Origin: Pseudomonadota bacterium
Lineage (GTDB): Bacteria > Pseudomonadota > Gammaproteobacteria > Burkholderiales > UBA9220
Length of the DNA stretch: 64,000 bases
Direction of reading: 5' to 3'
Assembly: GCA_021845865.1 (NCBI GenBank)
Contig: JAJZVC010000011.1
Span: forward strand, 1-64,000
Part shown: positions 23,183 to 32,617 of the stretch, one piece after another
Numbering within the stretch: position 1 is the first letter of the stretch
Layout: every line of letters begins with the position of its first letter
Notes under the pieces: generated by a model
What the model saw: the letters and a program-made list of their open reading frames with translations, nothing else
Told to the model about the DNA's origin: nothing
Database searches by the model: none
Position numbers and translations under genes: made by a program

Positions 23183-24036
23183 TCTACCTCAACGGCAAAT
23201 ACCTGCCCCTGGAGGAAGCCTGCGTGCCGGTGATGGACCGGGGCTTCCTCTTCGGCGACGGGGTGTACGAGGTGATTCCCGTCTATTCCCGCCGCCCCTT
23301 CCGCCTCGCCGAGCACCTGGGGCGGCTGCGGCACAGCCTGGACGGCATCCGCCTCCAGAACCCCCACAGCGAGGAGGAATGGGCGGCCATCCTGGCGAAG
23401 GTCGTCGCCGGCAACGAGGGCGAGGACCAGTACCTCTACCTCCACATCAGCCGGGGCGTGGCCCCCACCCGCGACCATGCTTTCCCCGCCAAGGCGACGC
23501 CCACGGTCTTCGTCATGAGCACCCCCCTCCCTTCCCCGCCCAAGGCATGGCGCGAGGAGGGGGTGGCCGCCGTCACCGCCGAGGACAACCGCTGGCTGCG
23601 CTGCGACATCAAGGCCACCTCCCTGCTGCCCAACGTCCTCCTGCGCCAGCTGGCCGCCGACGCCGGCGCCGCCGAGACGGTGCTGCTGCGGGACGGCGTC
23701 CTCACCGAAGGGGCGGCGAGCAGCATTTTCGTGGTGTGGGAGAACATCCTCATGGCGCCGCCCAAGAGCCATCTGGTCCTGCCCGGCACCACCTACGACG
23801 TGGTGCTGGAGCTGGCCCGGGACGACGGCATGCGGGTGGAGGTGCGGGACGTTTCCGAATACGAATTGCGCACCGCGGCGGAAGTGTGGCTCGCCTCCTC
23901 CACCCGCGAGGTGCTGCCCATCACCCGCCTCGACGGCCGGCCCGTCGGCGATGGCCGCCCGGGACCCCTCTATCAGCGCATCGACGCCCTCTACCAGCAT
24001 TTCAAGGCCACCGTCATGCGGGAGCAAACGGCATGA
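23179..24036 (+). CDS. dat: D-amino acid aminotransferase (class IV)
   Basis: MDRGFLFGDGVYEVIPVY, EGAASSIFVV. Confidence 0.92.
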   Translation: MIYLNGKYLPLEEACVPVMDRGFLFGDGVYEVIPVYSRRPFRLAEHLGRLRHSLDGIRLQNPHSEEEWAAILAKVVAGNEGEDQYLYLHISRGVAPTRDHAFPAKATPTVFVMSTPLPSPPKAWREEGVAAVTAEDNRWLRCDIKATSLLPNVLLRQLAADAGAAETVLLRDGVLTEGAASSIFVVWENILMAPPKSHLVLPGTTYDVVLELARDDGMRVEVRDVSEYELRTAAEVWLASSTREVLPITRLDGRPVGDGRPGPLYQRIDALYQHFKATVMREQTA

Positions 24037-24296
24037 GCGACGACACCCTCCTCGAATTCCCCTGCGACTTCCCAGTCAAGATCATGGGCAAGACCCAGGA
24101 CGGCTTCGCCGAGGCCATGGTCGCCATCGTCGTCAAGCACGCGCCGGATTTCGACGCCGCCACGGTGGAAATGCGCGCCAGCAAGGGCGGCAACTACCTG
24201 TCCCTGACCTGCACCGTGCGCGCCACCTCCAAGAGCCAGCTGGACGCCCTGTACCGGGAAATCACCGGCCACCCCATGGTATCCATGGCGCTGTAA
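24033..24296 (+). CDS. DUF493 family protein (YbeD)
   Basis: [20 protein letters not shown]; lipB-adjacent position. Confidence 0.9.
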   Translation: MSDDTLLEFPCDFPVKIMGKTQDGFAEAMVAIVVKHAPDFDAATVEMRASKGGNYLSLTCTVRATSKSQLDALYREITGHPMVSMAL

Positions 24297-24300
24297 GGTC

Positions 24301-25383
24301 GTGGCGCGGCTGGCGGTCAAACACCTGGGACGGGCGGACTACCTTCCCACCTGGGAGGCGATGAAGGCCTTCACCGCCGCTCGCGGCCCGGAAACCGCCG
24401 ACGAGTTGTGGCTGGTGGAGCACCCTCCCGTCTATACCCTCGGCCAGGCGGGCAAGCCGGAGCACCTGCTGCGGCCCACCGGCATTCCCGTGGTGAACAT
24501 CGACCGGGGCGGTCAGGTGACCTACCACGGCCCCGGCCAGATCGTCGCCTACTTGCTGCTGGACTTGAAGCGGCGCGGCATCGGCGTCAAGGAACTGGTC
24601 AACCGCATGGAGCAGGCGGTGATCGACCTCCTGGCCGGCTACGGCATCGCCGCCGAACGGCGTGAAAAAGCCCCGGGCGTGTACGTCAACGGCGCCAAAA
24701 TCGCCGCCCTCGGCCTGCGCATCAAAAACGGTTGCTGCTACCATGGCCTGGCCCTCAACGTGGACATGGACCTCAGCCCCTACCAGGCCATCAACCCCTG
24801 CGGCTACGCCGGACTGGCCGTGACCCAGATACGGGATTTGGGCATTGCGGGCGGCTTGGATTTGCTGGGTGAGCGGCTAATTGGCCACTTGGCGGAACAA
24901 TTGGGCGATAGTCCCTCACCCCTTCCCCCTCTCCCGGGGGGAGAGGGGCTGATACGCCCTTCTCCCTCTGGGAGAAGGGTTGGGGATGAGGGACGGCCAT
25001 CAAAACACAAGCTGCCCCTGCCGGAAGCCCTGAAAACCTTCGCCCGCCACCTCCGCACCGAACAAACCGACGCCGAAACCCTGCTCTGGTATTTCCTTCG
25101 TGACCGGAGCCTGTTGGACCTGAAATTCCGCCGCCAGCACCCCGTGCCGCCCTACGTGCTGGACTTCTACTGCCACGACCTCAACCTGGCCGTGGAATTG
25201 GACGGCGGCCAACACACCCCCGAAATTGACGCCGAGCGCACAGCCTACCTGGAACAAAAAGGCATCCGCCTCCTACGCTACTGGAACCACGACCTCCTCC
25301 AAAACACCGAGGACGTCCTAACTGACCTCTACAATCACTGCTCCGAAATTCCCCTCTCTCCCCGGGAGAGGGGCCAGGGGTGA
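24301..25383 (+). CDS. lipB: octanoyltransferase LipB with in-frame C-terminal DUF559 (Vsr-like nuclease) extension
   Basis: Lip[37 protein letters not shown] to ~24909. The frame then runs without a stop through repeat-encoded linker [28 protein letters not shown] into DUF559 ([29 protein letters not shown]...[10 protein letters not shown]). Confidence 0.9.
   Translation: MARLAVKHLGRADYLPTWEAMKAFTAARGPETADELWLVEHPPVYTLGQAGKPEHLLRPTGIPVVNIDRGGQVTYHGPGQIVAYLLLDLKRRGIGVKELVNRMEQAVIDLLAGYGIAAERREKAPGVYVNGAKIAALGLRIKNGCCYHGLALNVDMDLSPYQAINPCGYAGLAVTQIRDLGIAGGLDLLGERLIGHLAEQLGDSPSPLPPLPGGEGLIRPSPSGRRVGDEGRPSKHKLPLPEALKTFARHLRTEQTDAETLLWYFLRDRSLLDLKFRRQHPVPPYVLDFYCHDLNLAVELDGGQHTPEIDAERTAYLEQKGIRLLRYWNHDLLQNTEDVLTDLYNHCSEIPLSPRERGQG
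24911..24994 (+). repeat. REP-like double-hairpin repeat, left boundary of DUF559 cassette
   Basis: GTCCCTCA (24911-24918)/TGAGGGAC (24987-24994) outer pair; hairpin CCCCTCTCCC-GGG-GGGAGAGGGG (24926-24948); hairpin CCCTTCTCCC-TCT-GGGAGAAGGG (24957-24979). Confidence 0.92.
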
Positions 25384-25387
25384 GGGG
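25351..25387 (-). repeat. REP-like hairpin repeat, right boundary of DUF559 cassette (inverted relative to left copy)
   Basis: CCCCTCTCTCCCCGGGAGAGGGGCCAGGGGTGAGGGG; reverse complement CCCCTCACCCCTGGCCCCTCTCCCGGGGAGAGAGGGG aligns with left copy and with 51485-51523. Confidence 0.9.
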
Positions 25388-25429
25388 CCGCCGCCACCCT
25401 GAGCCCCGCTATCACAGGACCGCCACCCT

Positions 25430-26353
25430 ATGACCAACCGCCAAAAGGGCGCCGCCAAGACCGCCCGCATCCCCATCAAGATCGTCCCCGCCGAGCCCCA
25501 GCGCAAGCCCCGCTGGATTCGCGCCCAGGCCCCCTCCGGGCCCAAGTACCAGGAGATCAAGCAGCTCCTGCGGGAGCGCAATCTCCACACCGTGTGCGAG
25601 GAAGCCGCCTGCCCCAACATCGGCGAGTGCTTCAGCCACGGCACCGCCACCTTCATGATCCTGGGCGACATCTGCACCCGCCGCTGCCCCTTCTGCGACG
25701 TGGCCCACGGCACTCCCCTGCCCCCGGACGCCGACGAACCCGTCCACATCGCCGAATCCGTGGCGGCCATGAAGCTGCGCTACGTGGTCATCACCAGCGT
25801 CGACCGGGACGACCTGCGGGACGGCGGCGCCGGCCACTTCGCCGCCGTGGTCCGTGCCGTGCGGGAACGCTCCCCCGATACCAAGATCGAAATCCTCGTC
25901 CCCGACTTCCGCGGCCGCCTCGACGCCGCCCTGGAGGCCCTCGGCGAAGCCCTCCCCGACGTTCTCAACCACAACCTGGAAACCGTCCCCCGCCTCTACA
26001 AGCAGGCCCGCCCCGGCGCCGACTATGCCCACTCCCTCACGCTACTGCGGGAATTCAAGCGGCGCCACCCCGGCATCCCCACCAAGTCCGGCCTGATGGT
26101 GGGCCTGGGAGAGAGCGACGAGGAAATCCTGGAAGTGATGCAGGACTTAAGGGCCCACGGCGCCGACCTGCTGACCATCGGCCAATACCTCCAGCCCACC
26201 CGCCACCACCTGCCGGTGGCCCGCTACGTGACGCCGGAAACCTTCGAGCGCTTCACGGCGCGGGGATTGGAGATGGGGTTCCGCAACGCCGACTGCGGGC
26301 CGATGGTGAGGTCCTCGTACCATGCCGACCGGCAGGCGAAGGAAGTGGTATAG
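25430..26353 (+). CDS. lipA: lipoyl synthase
   Basis: [36 protein letters not shown]. Confidence 0.98.
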   Translation: MTNRQKGAAKTARIPIKIVPAEPQRKPRWIRAQAPSGPKYQEIKQLLRERNLHTVCEEAACPNIGECFSHGTATFMILGDICTRRCPFCDVAHGTPLPPDADEPVHIAESVAAMKLRYVVITSVDRDDLRDGGAGHFAAVVRAVRERSPDTKIEILVPDFRGRLDAALEALGEALPDVLNHNLETVPRLYKQARPGADYAHSLTLLREFKRRHPGIPTKSGLMVGLGESDEEILEVMQDLRAHGADLLTIGQYLQPTRHHLPVARYVTPETFERFTARGLEMGFRNADCGPMVRSSYHADRQAKEVV

Positions 26354-26388
26354 GTACAGCCGGAAACGGCGAAATAGGAGGGGTTTCG

Positions 26389-26643
26389 TCAACCAACCAG
26401 CTTGTCGTAATCAGCGTGGCTGCCAATCCAGAACCAGAGAATGCCGTCCTCCACATCAATGCCGAGGGCACGGAAATGCAACCCCACGCGCACCGACCAA
26501 TAACGACCGATTTTCTTGAGGTGCAAAGAGGGATGGTGGGGATTGGTTTTCAGTAAGGCGAAATTCCGCTCGGCGGTCTCGCGGACGCTTTCAGGCAGTT
26601 GCCGATGGCAATCCCAAAAGGCCGGCGAGGCGTAGTGCTTCAA
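26389..26643 (-). CDS. RelE/ParE-superfamily toxin-like protein
   Basis: SLHLKKIGRYWSVRVGLHFRALGIDVEDGILWFWIGSHADYDKLVG; TTG start overlapping antitoxin stop. Confidence 0.8.
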   Translation of the reverse strand: MKHYASPAFWDCHRQLPESVRETAERNFALLKTNPHHPSLHLKKIGRYWSVRVGLHFRALGIDVEDGILWFWIGSHADYDKLVG

Positions 26644-26840
26644 AGCTCGGAGCAGCGGCCGGCGCGGAAGGCTTGGAGGGCCTCGTTGGCGAGGGCATCG
26701 AGCTTCCCGGCTTGGGAGTCTTCCTTGATCTGGCTGTCCCAGGCCTTGGCGTCGAATTTGGCGAACCAGTCACGGAAGGCCGCCAGTTCCGACGACGAGA
26801 GTTTCCCGATTTCCTGCTCAATCAACTCGACTTTACTCAT
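26640..26840 (-). CDS. putative cognate antitoxin
   Basis: MSKVELIEQEIGKLSSSELAAFRDWFAKFDAKAWDSQIKEDSQAGKLDALANEALQAFRAGRCSEL, overlapping the toxin. Confidence 0.75.
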   Translation of the reverse strand: MSKVELIEQEIGKLSSSELAAFRDWFAKFDAKAWDSQIKEDSQAGKLDALANEALQAFRAGRCSEL

Positions 26841-26919
26841 GGTTAACTCCAAAAACTCAATTACAACAAAAGTATAGCATTGCACTTCTATAGGCTAAAG
26901 AGGAAATCGGAGCTGACCT

Positions 26920-27582
26920 CTATTGCCCTGGTGGAATGACTTCCGCATTGCGCTGTAGAGCTAAATGTCTGTATGAGCCACCATATGTCTTGCCTAGGGT
27001 CATGAACGCGGTACAAGCGACAAGGGAAAGTGCGATGAGGGCAGCATGTTCCCAATTGACGGGGGCGGCGCATGAAAACGGGGGTAGCGCTTTGTAAAGC
27101 AGAAACAGCCAAAGCACGGTTACGTAAAGGCTAATAATCTGATTGATCTTCGACACGGAGAATGGAGAAGGGCCCGTCATGAATTCAGAGACATGCTCGG
27201 AGAAGCTATTCGAAGGCGGGCGCTTCAAAATGGTTTTGTACAGTGGTCCAATGGTTTCATCTTCCAGCATGTCGACGTGATTCTCCCAATTCTCCTGCCA
27301 CTGTTTGCTGCCGCGATTTACGCAGAACCAGCCAAACGAGAAGACGATGCCAAGGCAAGATAAAACCACAAGCAGATCGGTATTGGGCTTTGACGGAGTT
27401 GACGCATGGATGGCGGCATAGCCAGCAAGCGTCGCGGCAATGAACGTCCAAAAGTATGTGGCTCTCTTCCAGTAGAGGTCAATCTCGAACTTTCGGATAT
27501 CGAGCGCATGCTCCAATGCTTCCTTCCGCTTATTACCTGTGAAGGCGGATAGGTATTCAGCTTGGGTGATGGCTTTGCTCAT
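26920..27582 (-). CDS. membrane protein, possibly RipA-like family
   Basis: FEIDLYWKRATYFWTFIAATLAGYAAIH and several TM segments; family assignment tentative. Confidence 0.65.
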   Translation of the reverse strand: MSKAITQAEYLSAFTGNKRKEALEHALDIRKFEIDLYWKRATYFWTFIAATLAGYAAIHASTPSKPNTDLLVVLSCLGIVFSFGWFCVNRGSKQWQENWENHVDMLEDETIGPLYKTILKRPPSNSFSEHVSEFMTGPSPFSVSKINQIISLYVTVLWLFLLYKALPPFSCAAPVNWEHAALIALSLVACTAFMTLGKTYGGSYRHLALQRNAEVIPPGQ

Positions 27583-27618
27583 GAGATACCCTCCTTAGAC
27601 TTAGACGCATAACATGAA

Positions 27619-27641
27619 TTAGGCGACCCAAAGTCGCCTAA
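27619..27641. terminator. intergenic hairpin, terminator-like
   Basis: TTAGGCGAC-CCAAA-GTCGCCTAA 9-bp perfect stem. Confidence 0.45.
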
Positions 27642-27685
27642 TCTGTGGTTTCCCAGCTCAGTGGTCCTTGTCGGAAGGGGGAGAA

Positions 27686-27850
27686 TCAGCCCTCCACCTT
27701 CCCCGTAAACTGCCCGTTCTTCACTTCCACCACCAGCATGGTGCCGCAGTGCTTGCACACCACGTACTGGCGGCCGTTCTTCACGGTGACGAGGTAGGTT
27801 TCTTCTTTTTCGCACTTGCTGCATTTCACCGTGTTATTGCCTTGAGCCAT
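27686..27850 (-). CDS. 54-aa zinc-ribbon-like protein
   Basis: MAQGNNTVKCSKCEKEETYLVTVKNGRQYVVCKHCGTMLVVEVKNG: two CxxC pairs. Confidence 0.7.
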   Translation of the reverse strand: MAQGNNTVKCSKCEKEETYLVTVKNGRQYVVCKHCGTMLVVEVKNGQFTGKVEG

Positions 27851-27941
27851 TTTGCCTTCCCCTCTGGAGCGGTTGAAAAGGGCCACTATAAACCATCTCC
27901 ACGGCGATGGCATTAGGGGAAATACTAAGCCGGGGCGGGCT

Positions 27942-28130
27942 TTAGGCCACATTCAGCCAGACGGTGACGAGGCCGTCGTTGACACGGACCGCCCGCATGT
28001 CGGCGCCGAAAACGCCGCTTTGCACGGTGGGGTGGGCTTCGCGGGCCAGGGCGAGGAGATGCTCGAACAGGGGCGGTCCGGTTCCGGCGGGAAGCTGGGG
28101 AGGGAGTTCCGTCAGTCGTTCCACAGCCAC
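27942..28130 (-). pseudogene. C-terminal remnant of D-aminoacyl-tRNA deacylase (Dtd)
   Basis: LPAGTGPPLFEHLLALAREAHPTVQSGVFGADMRAVRVNDGLVTVWLNVA resembles Dtd C-terminus (xQTGxFxADMxVxLVNDGPVTxWL); no N-terminal two-thirds upstream. Confidence 0.65.
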
Positions 28131-29014
28131 GCCGCCCCCCGCGCCCCGCCGGAATCGCCGTGGACGTTGCGTTCCAGGCGGGTGTCCACCCGGTCGGAGA
28201 ACACGTAGCGGCCCCACAGCTTGGGCACGTTGGCGTAGAGCCGTTCCAGGTTGGACAGGCCGCCGCCGAGGACGATTACCTCCGGGTCCAGCAGGTTGAT
28301 GACGTGGGCCAGACCCCGGGCAAGTCGGTCCTCGTAGGCTTGCAGGGTTTGTTCGCAGGCTTCGTCTCCTTCGGCGGCCCGGTCGGCGATGGCCTTGGCG
28401 TCCAGGGACTCGCCATGGGCGGCCTGATGCAGGCGGGAGAGGCCGGGGCCGGAGAGGAAGGTTTCCAGGCAGCCGTGTTTGCCGCAGTAGCAGGGCGGGC
28501 CGGGAAGTTCGTCGGGACAGGGCCAGGGCAGGGGGTTGTGGCCCCACTCGCCGGCGATGGCGTTGGGGCCGGCGAGGACATGGCCCCGCACCACGACGCC
28601 GCCCCCCACCCCGGTGCCGAGGATGACGCCGAATACCGTTTCGGCGCCCTTCCCGGCGCCGTCCACCGCTTCGGACAGGGCAAAACAATTGGCATCGTTG
28701 GCGATGCGCGCGGGGCGGTCCAGCTTGGCTTCCAGGTCCCGCAGCAGGGGCCGGCCGTTGAGGACGGCGGAGTTGGAATTCTTCAACAGGCCGGTGGCGC
28801 GGGACAAGGCGCCGGGGGTGCCGACGCCCACGGTGCCCCTCTGGTCCAGGTGGGCTTCGGCGTCCCGCACCAGGACGGCGATGGTGTCCAGGGTGGCGGC
28901 GTAGTCCCCCTGGGGGGTGGGCAGGCGGCGGCGCAGGAGTTCCCGGCCTCCGTCGTCGAGGGCGACGATCTCGATCTTGGTGCCGCCGAGATCGACGCCC
29001 AGCCGCAGGGCCAT
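28112..29014 (-). CDS. ROK family sugar kinase (fructokinase-like)
   Basis: LGVDLGGTKIEIVALDDGG, GHVLAGPNAIAGEWGHNPLPW, CYCGKHGCLETFLSG. Confidence 0.93.
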   Translation of the reverse strand: MALRLGVDLGGTKIEIVALDDGGRELLRRRLPTPQGDYAATLDTIAVLVRDAEAHLDQRGTVGVGTPGALSRATGLLKNSNSAVLNGRPLLRDLEAKLDRPARIANDANCFALSEAVDGAGKGAETVFGVILGTGVGGGVVVRGHVLAGPNAIAGEWGHNPLPWPCPDELPGPPCYCGKHGCLETFLSGPGLSRLHQAAHGESLDAKAIADRAAEGDEACEQTLQAYEDRLARGLAHVINLLDPEVIVLGGGLSNLERLYANVPKLWGRYVFSDRVDTRLERNVHGDSGGARGAAWLWND

Positions 29015-29015
29015 G

Positions 29016-29309
29016 TCAGGCTTCGTAGTCCACCACCCGCCGCTCGGCGCGGGCGGCCTTGACCACGGCCGCGGCGGCGTTGTGGGCGGGGTGGGTCTGG
29101 TAGGCCTCCAGGGCGGCCCGGGATTCGAATTCCGAGTACAGCGCCACGTCGGACGCCTCGCCGTCGGCGACGAAATTGATGCCCACCTCCAGGCGAAGGA
29201 GGCCGGGAATCTTGCCGTTGAGGCCTTCCAGGGCCTCCTTGATGGCCCGGGCGGAAGCGGCCTTGTCGAGGCCCTCTTTCAGGCGCCACATCACGATGTG
29301 CTTGATCAT
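29016..29309 (-). CDS. Dabb family (stress-responsive A/B barrel) protein
   Basis: MIKHIVMWRLKEG... 97 aa. Confidence 0.88.
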   Translation of the reverse strand: MIKHIVMWRLKEGLDKAASARAIKEALEGLNGKIPGLLRLEVGINFVADGEASDVALYSEFESRAALEAYQTHPAHNAAAAVVKAARAERRVVDYEA

Positions 29310-30466
29310 GCTTCTTTCTCTTTGCGGTTGGAGCCCGCCACCAGCTTGAATTCGAACAGGCGGCATTCCAGGGCCCCGTTGAACAAGGGAGTGCGGCGGG
29401 AGGGGGCAAGGCGGATCAGTTTCGCCAGGCGCAGGTCGGCGGTGATGACGTAGGCCCGCCAGCCGGCGAAGTTGCGCTTGAAGGCCGTCCCCAACTCGGG
29501 GTAGAAGGCGGCCAGTTCATCCTGGTCGGACAGGCGCTCGCCGTAGGGGGGGTTCATCACCAGCACCCCTTCTGGGGCGGGGGCCGCGATTTCCCGCACG
29601 TCGCCCCGGCTCACCGTGACCACCCCTTCCAGCCCCGCCGCTTCCAAGTTGGTCCGGGTGGCTCGCACCGAGCGGGATTCCAGGTCGCTGCCATAGATGG
29701 GCAAGGGCACGCGGGGTTTCTCGGCGGCCTCCGCTTCCCGGTAGATGGCGCCCCAGACGTCGGGGTTGAAATTCTTGAATTTCTCGAAGGCAAACCAGCG
29801 GTCGCCGCCGGGGGCGATGTTGAGGGCGATTTGGGCGGCCTCGATGAGGAAGGTGCCGCCGCCACACATGGGGTCCAGCAGGGGTTCCCCCGGCTGCCAG
29901 CCGGTGAGCTTGAGGATGCCGGCAGCCAAATTCTCCCGCAGGGGAGCTTCCACCGCCCCCTGGCGGTAGCCGCGCTTGTACAGGGGCTCGCCGGAGGTGT
30001 CGAGGTAGAGGGTGGCCCGGTCGGCGGTGAGGAACACGGATACCCGGATGTCCGGCTCCCGGGTGTCGATGCTGGGGCGCTCGCCGCTCTCGGCGCGGAA
30101 TTTGTCGCACACCGCGTCCTTCACCTTGAGGGTGATGAAGTCCAGGCTCTTCAGGGGGCACTTGATGGCGGTGGTGTCCACCCGCAGGGTGCGGGAAACG
30201 TCGAACCACTCCGGCCAAGGCAGGCCCAGGGCGAGGCGGTAGATGTTCTCCTCGTTTTTGTAGGGGGCCTCCCCCACCTTCCACAGGATGCGGCTGGCGA
30301 CGCGGCTCCACAGGTTGGCGCGGTAGCAGAGGGCGAAGTCGCCGGCGAAGCCGGCGCCGCCGTCCACGGCCTTGACGTTTTGGGCGCCGAGGGCGGTCAG
30401 CTCGTCGGCGAGGACGGCTTCCAGTCCTCGGGGGCAGGGGGCGAAAAAGTGTTGGGTCATGGTCAT
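29306..30466 (-). CDS. THUMP-domain class I SAM-dependent RNA methyltransferase (RlmL N-domain-like)
   Basis: FFAPCPRGLEAVLADEL, PLLDPMCGGGTFLIEAA, MNPPYGERL. Confidence 0.92.
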   Translation of the reverse strand: MTMTQHFFAPCPRGLEAVLADELTALGAQNVKAVDGGAGFAGDFALCYRANLWSRVASRILWKVGEAPYKNEENIYRLALGLPWPEWFDVSRTLRVDTTAIKCPLKSLDFITLKVKDAVCDKFRAESGERPSIDTREPDIRVSVFLTADRATLYLDTSGEPLYKRGYRQGAVEAPLRENLAAGILKLTGWQPGEPLLDPMCGGGTFLIEAAQIALNIAPGGDRWFAFEKFKNFNPDVWGAIYREAEAAEKPRVPLPIYGSDLESRSVRATRTNLEAAGLEGVVTVSRGDVREIAAPAPEGVLVMNPPYGERLSDQDELAAFYPELGTAFKRNFAGWRAYVITADLRLAKLIRLAPSRRTPLFNGALECRLFEFKLVAGSNRKEKEA

Positions 30467-31248
30467 TTCAGCAAACGGCGGCGGGTGAGGCCCAGGGCGA
30501 TGTAATAGCCCACCGACCCGTAGGCCAGCAGGACCAGCACGTGGCGCAGGATGCCTTCCGGCGTCTGGCCCTGCATCAGGGGGCGCACCAGCTCGATGCC
30601 GTGGGTCAGGGGCAGCCAGGCCGAGATGGCATGGAGGAAGGCGGGCAACTGGTCCACCGGGTAGAACACCCCGCACAGCAGCACCATGGGCGTGATGGCG
30701 AGGGTGAAGTAGTACATGAAGAAATCGTAGTTGGGGGAGACGGCGTTCATCACCAGGGCCATGCCGGTGAAGCAAAAGCCCATGAGGACGATGACCGGGA
30801 TCACCCACAGGCTCATGGCGAAGGAGTCGTAGAGGCCCATGGCCCAGACGATGACGAGAATCGCCAGGCCGGAAAGCAGGCTCTTGCTCACGGTCCATGC
30901 CAGTTCGCCCAGGAGCACGTCGTCCAGGGTGAGGGGAGCGTTGAGGATGGCCTCCCAGGTCTTCTGCACGTGCATGCGGGAGAAGCCCGAGTACAGGGCC
31001 TCGAAGCTGGCGCTGTTCATGGTGCTGTAGCACACGGTGCCCGAGGCGAGGAAGGCCAGGTAGCTCATGCCGCCCACCTGGGGCAGCAGGGCGCCGAGGC
31101 CGTAGCCCAGGCCCAGCATGTAGAACGCCGGGTCGGCCAGGTTGCCGAGGATGGCGGGGATGGCGAGCTTCTTCCAGACCAGGAAGTTGCGCCGCCACAC
31201 CGGAACGAAGCGCAGGCTCAGGATGGGGAGGGAAAAATATTTCAGCAT
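30463..31248 (-). CDS. ABC transporter permease (NodJ-like ABC-2 type)
   Basis: YFSLPILSLRFVPVWRRNFLVWKKLAIPAILGNLADPAFYMLGLGYGLG. Confidence 0.88.
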   Translation of the reverse strand: MLKYFSLPILSLRFVPVWRRNFLVWKKLAIPAILGNLADPAFYMLGLGYGLGALLPQVGGMSYLAFLASGTVCYSTMNSASFEALYSGFSRMHVQKTWEAILNAPLTLDDVLLGELAWTVSKSLLSGLAILVIVWAMGLYDSFAMSLWVIPVIVLMGFCFTGMALVMNAVSPNYDFFMYYFTLAITPMVLLCGVFYPVDQLPAFLHAISAWLPLTHGIELVRPLMQGQTPEGILRHVLVLLAYGSVGYYIALGLTRRRLLK

Positions 31249-31250
31249 GG

Positions 31251-32168
31251 TCAGTCCCGCAGGTCCCGCCCGGTGAGGCGGATGAAGACGTCCTCCAGGT
31301 TGGCCGGGCGGCTCAGGTAGCGCAGGCCGGCACCAGCCTGTTCGCACAGGGCCTGGGTCACCGTCTCGCCATGGGGGGTGTAGCAGAACAGGGTTTCCCC
31401 CGCCCGTTCCAGGCGCGCGCATAGCGTTTGGCCATGGCCGACCGCCCAGTCCTCCGCGCCTTCGCCGAACACTTCCACCACCTGGGGTTCGATGTGGGCG
31501 TCGATCAGCTGCCGGGGACCTCCCTCGGCGATGAGGCGGCCATGGTCCATGATCGCCAGCCGGTCGCAGAGGCGTTCGGCCTCCTCCATGAAGTGGGTGG
31601 TGAGAACGATGGTCTTGCCCTGGCCGAGGAGGGTCCGCAGCCGCTGCCAGATCATGTGGCGGGCCTGGGGGTCGAGGCCGGTGGTGGGCTCGTCGAGGAA
31701 GATCAGGTCCGGGTCGTTGACCAGGGCCCGGGCCAGGGTCAGGCGGCGCTTCATGCCGCCGGACAGGGTCTGGATGTTGGCGTCGGCCTTGTGGCGGAGC
31801 TCGGCGAATTCCAGCAGGTCCGGAATGCGCGCCGCCACGTCGTCGTCGTCGAGGCCGAAATAGCGGCCATAGGCGAGCAGGTTCTCGCGCACGGAGAAAT
31901 CCGGGTCCAGGTTGTCGAACTGGGGCACCACGCCGATCTTGATCCGGGCTTCCCGCGCCCTGGCCGGCACGGGCTGGCCAAGGACGGTGATGTCGCCGCC
32001 GTCGGGTTCGGCGAGGCCCAGCAGCAGGCGCAGGGTGGTGGTCTTGCCGGCGCCGTTGGGACCCAGGAGGCCGAAGCACTCCCCCTTCCTGACGGCGAGG
32101 TCGATGCCGGCCACCACTTCCTGGCCGCCGTAGCGCTTGCGCAGGCCGCGGGCAGTGAGCAGGTCCAT
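31251..32168 (-). CDS. ABC transporter ATP-binding protein (NodI/DrrA-like)
   Basis: [46 protein letters not shown]. Confidence 0.93.
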   Translation of the reverse strand: MDLLTARGLRKRYGGQEVVAGIDLAVRKGECFGLLGPNGAGKTTTLRLLLGLAEPDGGDITVLGQPVPARAREARIKIGVVPQFDNLDPDFSVRENLLAYGRYFGLDDDDVAARIPDLLEFAELRHKADANIQTLSGGMKRRLTLARALVNDPDLIFLDEPTTGLDPQARHMIWQRLRTLLGQGKTIVLTTHFMEEAERLCDRLAIMDHGRLIAEGGPRQLIDAHIEPQVVEVFGEGAEDWAVGHGQTLCARLERAGETLFCYTPHGETVTQALCEQAGAGLRYLSRPANLEDVFIRLTGRDLRD

Positions 32169-32476
32169 CAGATTTTCAGGCGCTCGACGATTTCGCCCTT
32201 GACCAGGTGCCGGTCGATGATTTCGTCGATGTCCTCCTGGTCCACGAAGGTGTACCAGACGGCCTCGGGGTAAACCACCAGCACCGGCCCCTCGCCGCAG
32301 CGGTCGAGGCAGCCGGCACTGTTGATGCGCACCTTGCCGGGGCCGTTGAGGTCCATGGCCTTGATGCGCTTCTTCGCGTGGTCGCGCATCTCCTGGGCGC
32401 CGTGCTGGGTGCAGCAGGGGCCGCCGTCCTCGCGCTGATTGGTGCAGAAAAAGACATGCCGCTGGTAGTAGCTCAT
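32168..32476 (-). CDS. (2Fe-2S) ferredoxin domain-containing protein
   Basis: [16 protein letters not shown]...[20 protein letters not shown]. Confidence 0.9.
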   Translation of the reverse strand: MSYYQRHVFFCTNQREDGGPCCTQHGAQEMRDHAKKRIKAMDLNGPGKVRINSAGCLDRCGEGPVLVVYPEAVWYTFVDQEDIDEIIDRHLVKGEIVERLKI

Positions 32477-32533
32477 GGGGAACGCTCGGTTGGGGAAACA
32501 AGCCGCCATTATAGCAGCGCGGCATCCCGTGGC

Positions 32534-32617
32534 TCAGCCGAAGAGCCCGTAGGAAAGGAGGCCGGCAAGTCCCAGGCAGACGGCGCAGAGGAGGAGAATC
32601 TTCGCCCACTGGGGCAT
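32534..32617 (-). CDS. 27-aa putative single-TM small protein
   Basis: [30 protein letters not shown] overlaps the stop of the upstream MazG-like gene (TGATG). Confidence 0.4.
   Translation of the reverse strand: MPQWAKILLLCAVCLGLAGLLSYGLFG

Larger units (their letters stand above)
24911..25388 (+). mobile_element. putative repeat-bounded DUF559 cassette inserted at the lipB 3' end
   Basis: DUF559 coding region (~25003-25344) between inverted copies of the same repeat. Confidence 0.6.

Noticed and set aside
24804-25058. Antisense small ORFs over the DUF559 repeat
   Set aside because: They are translations of the repeat on the opposite strand and conflict with the clear DUF559 frame.
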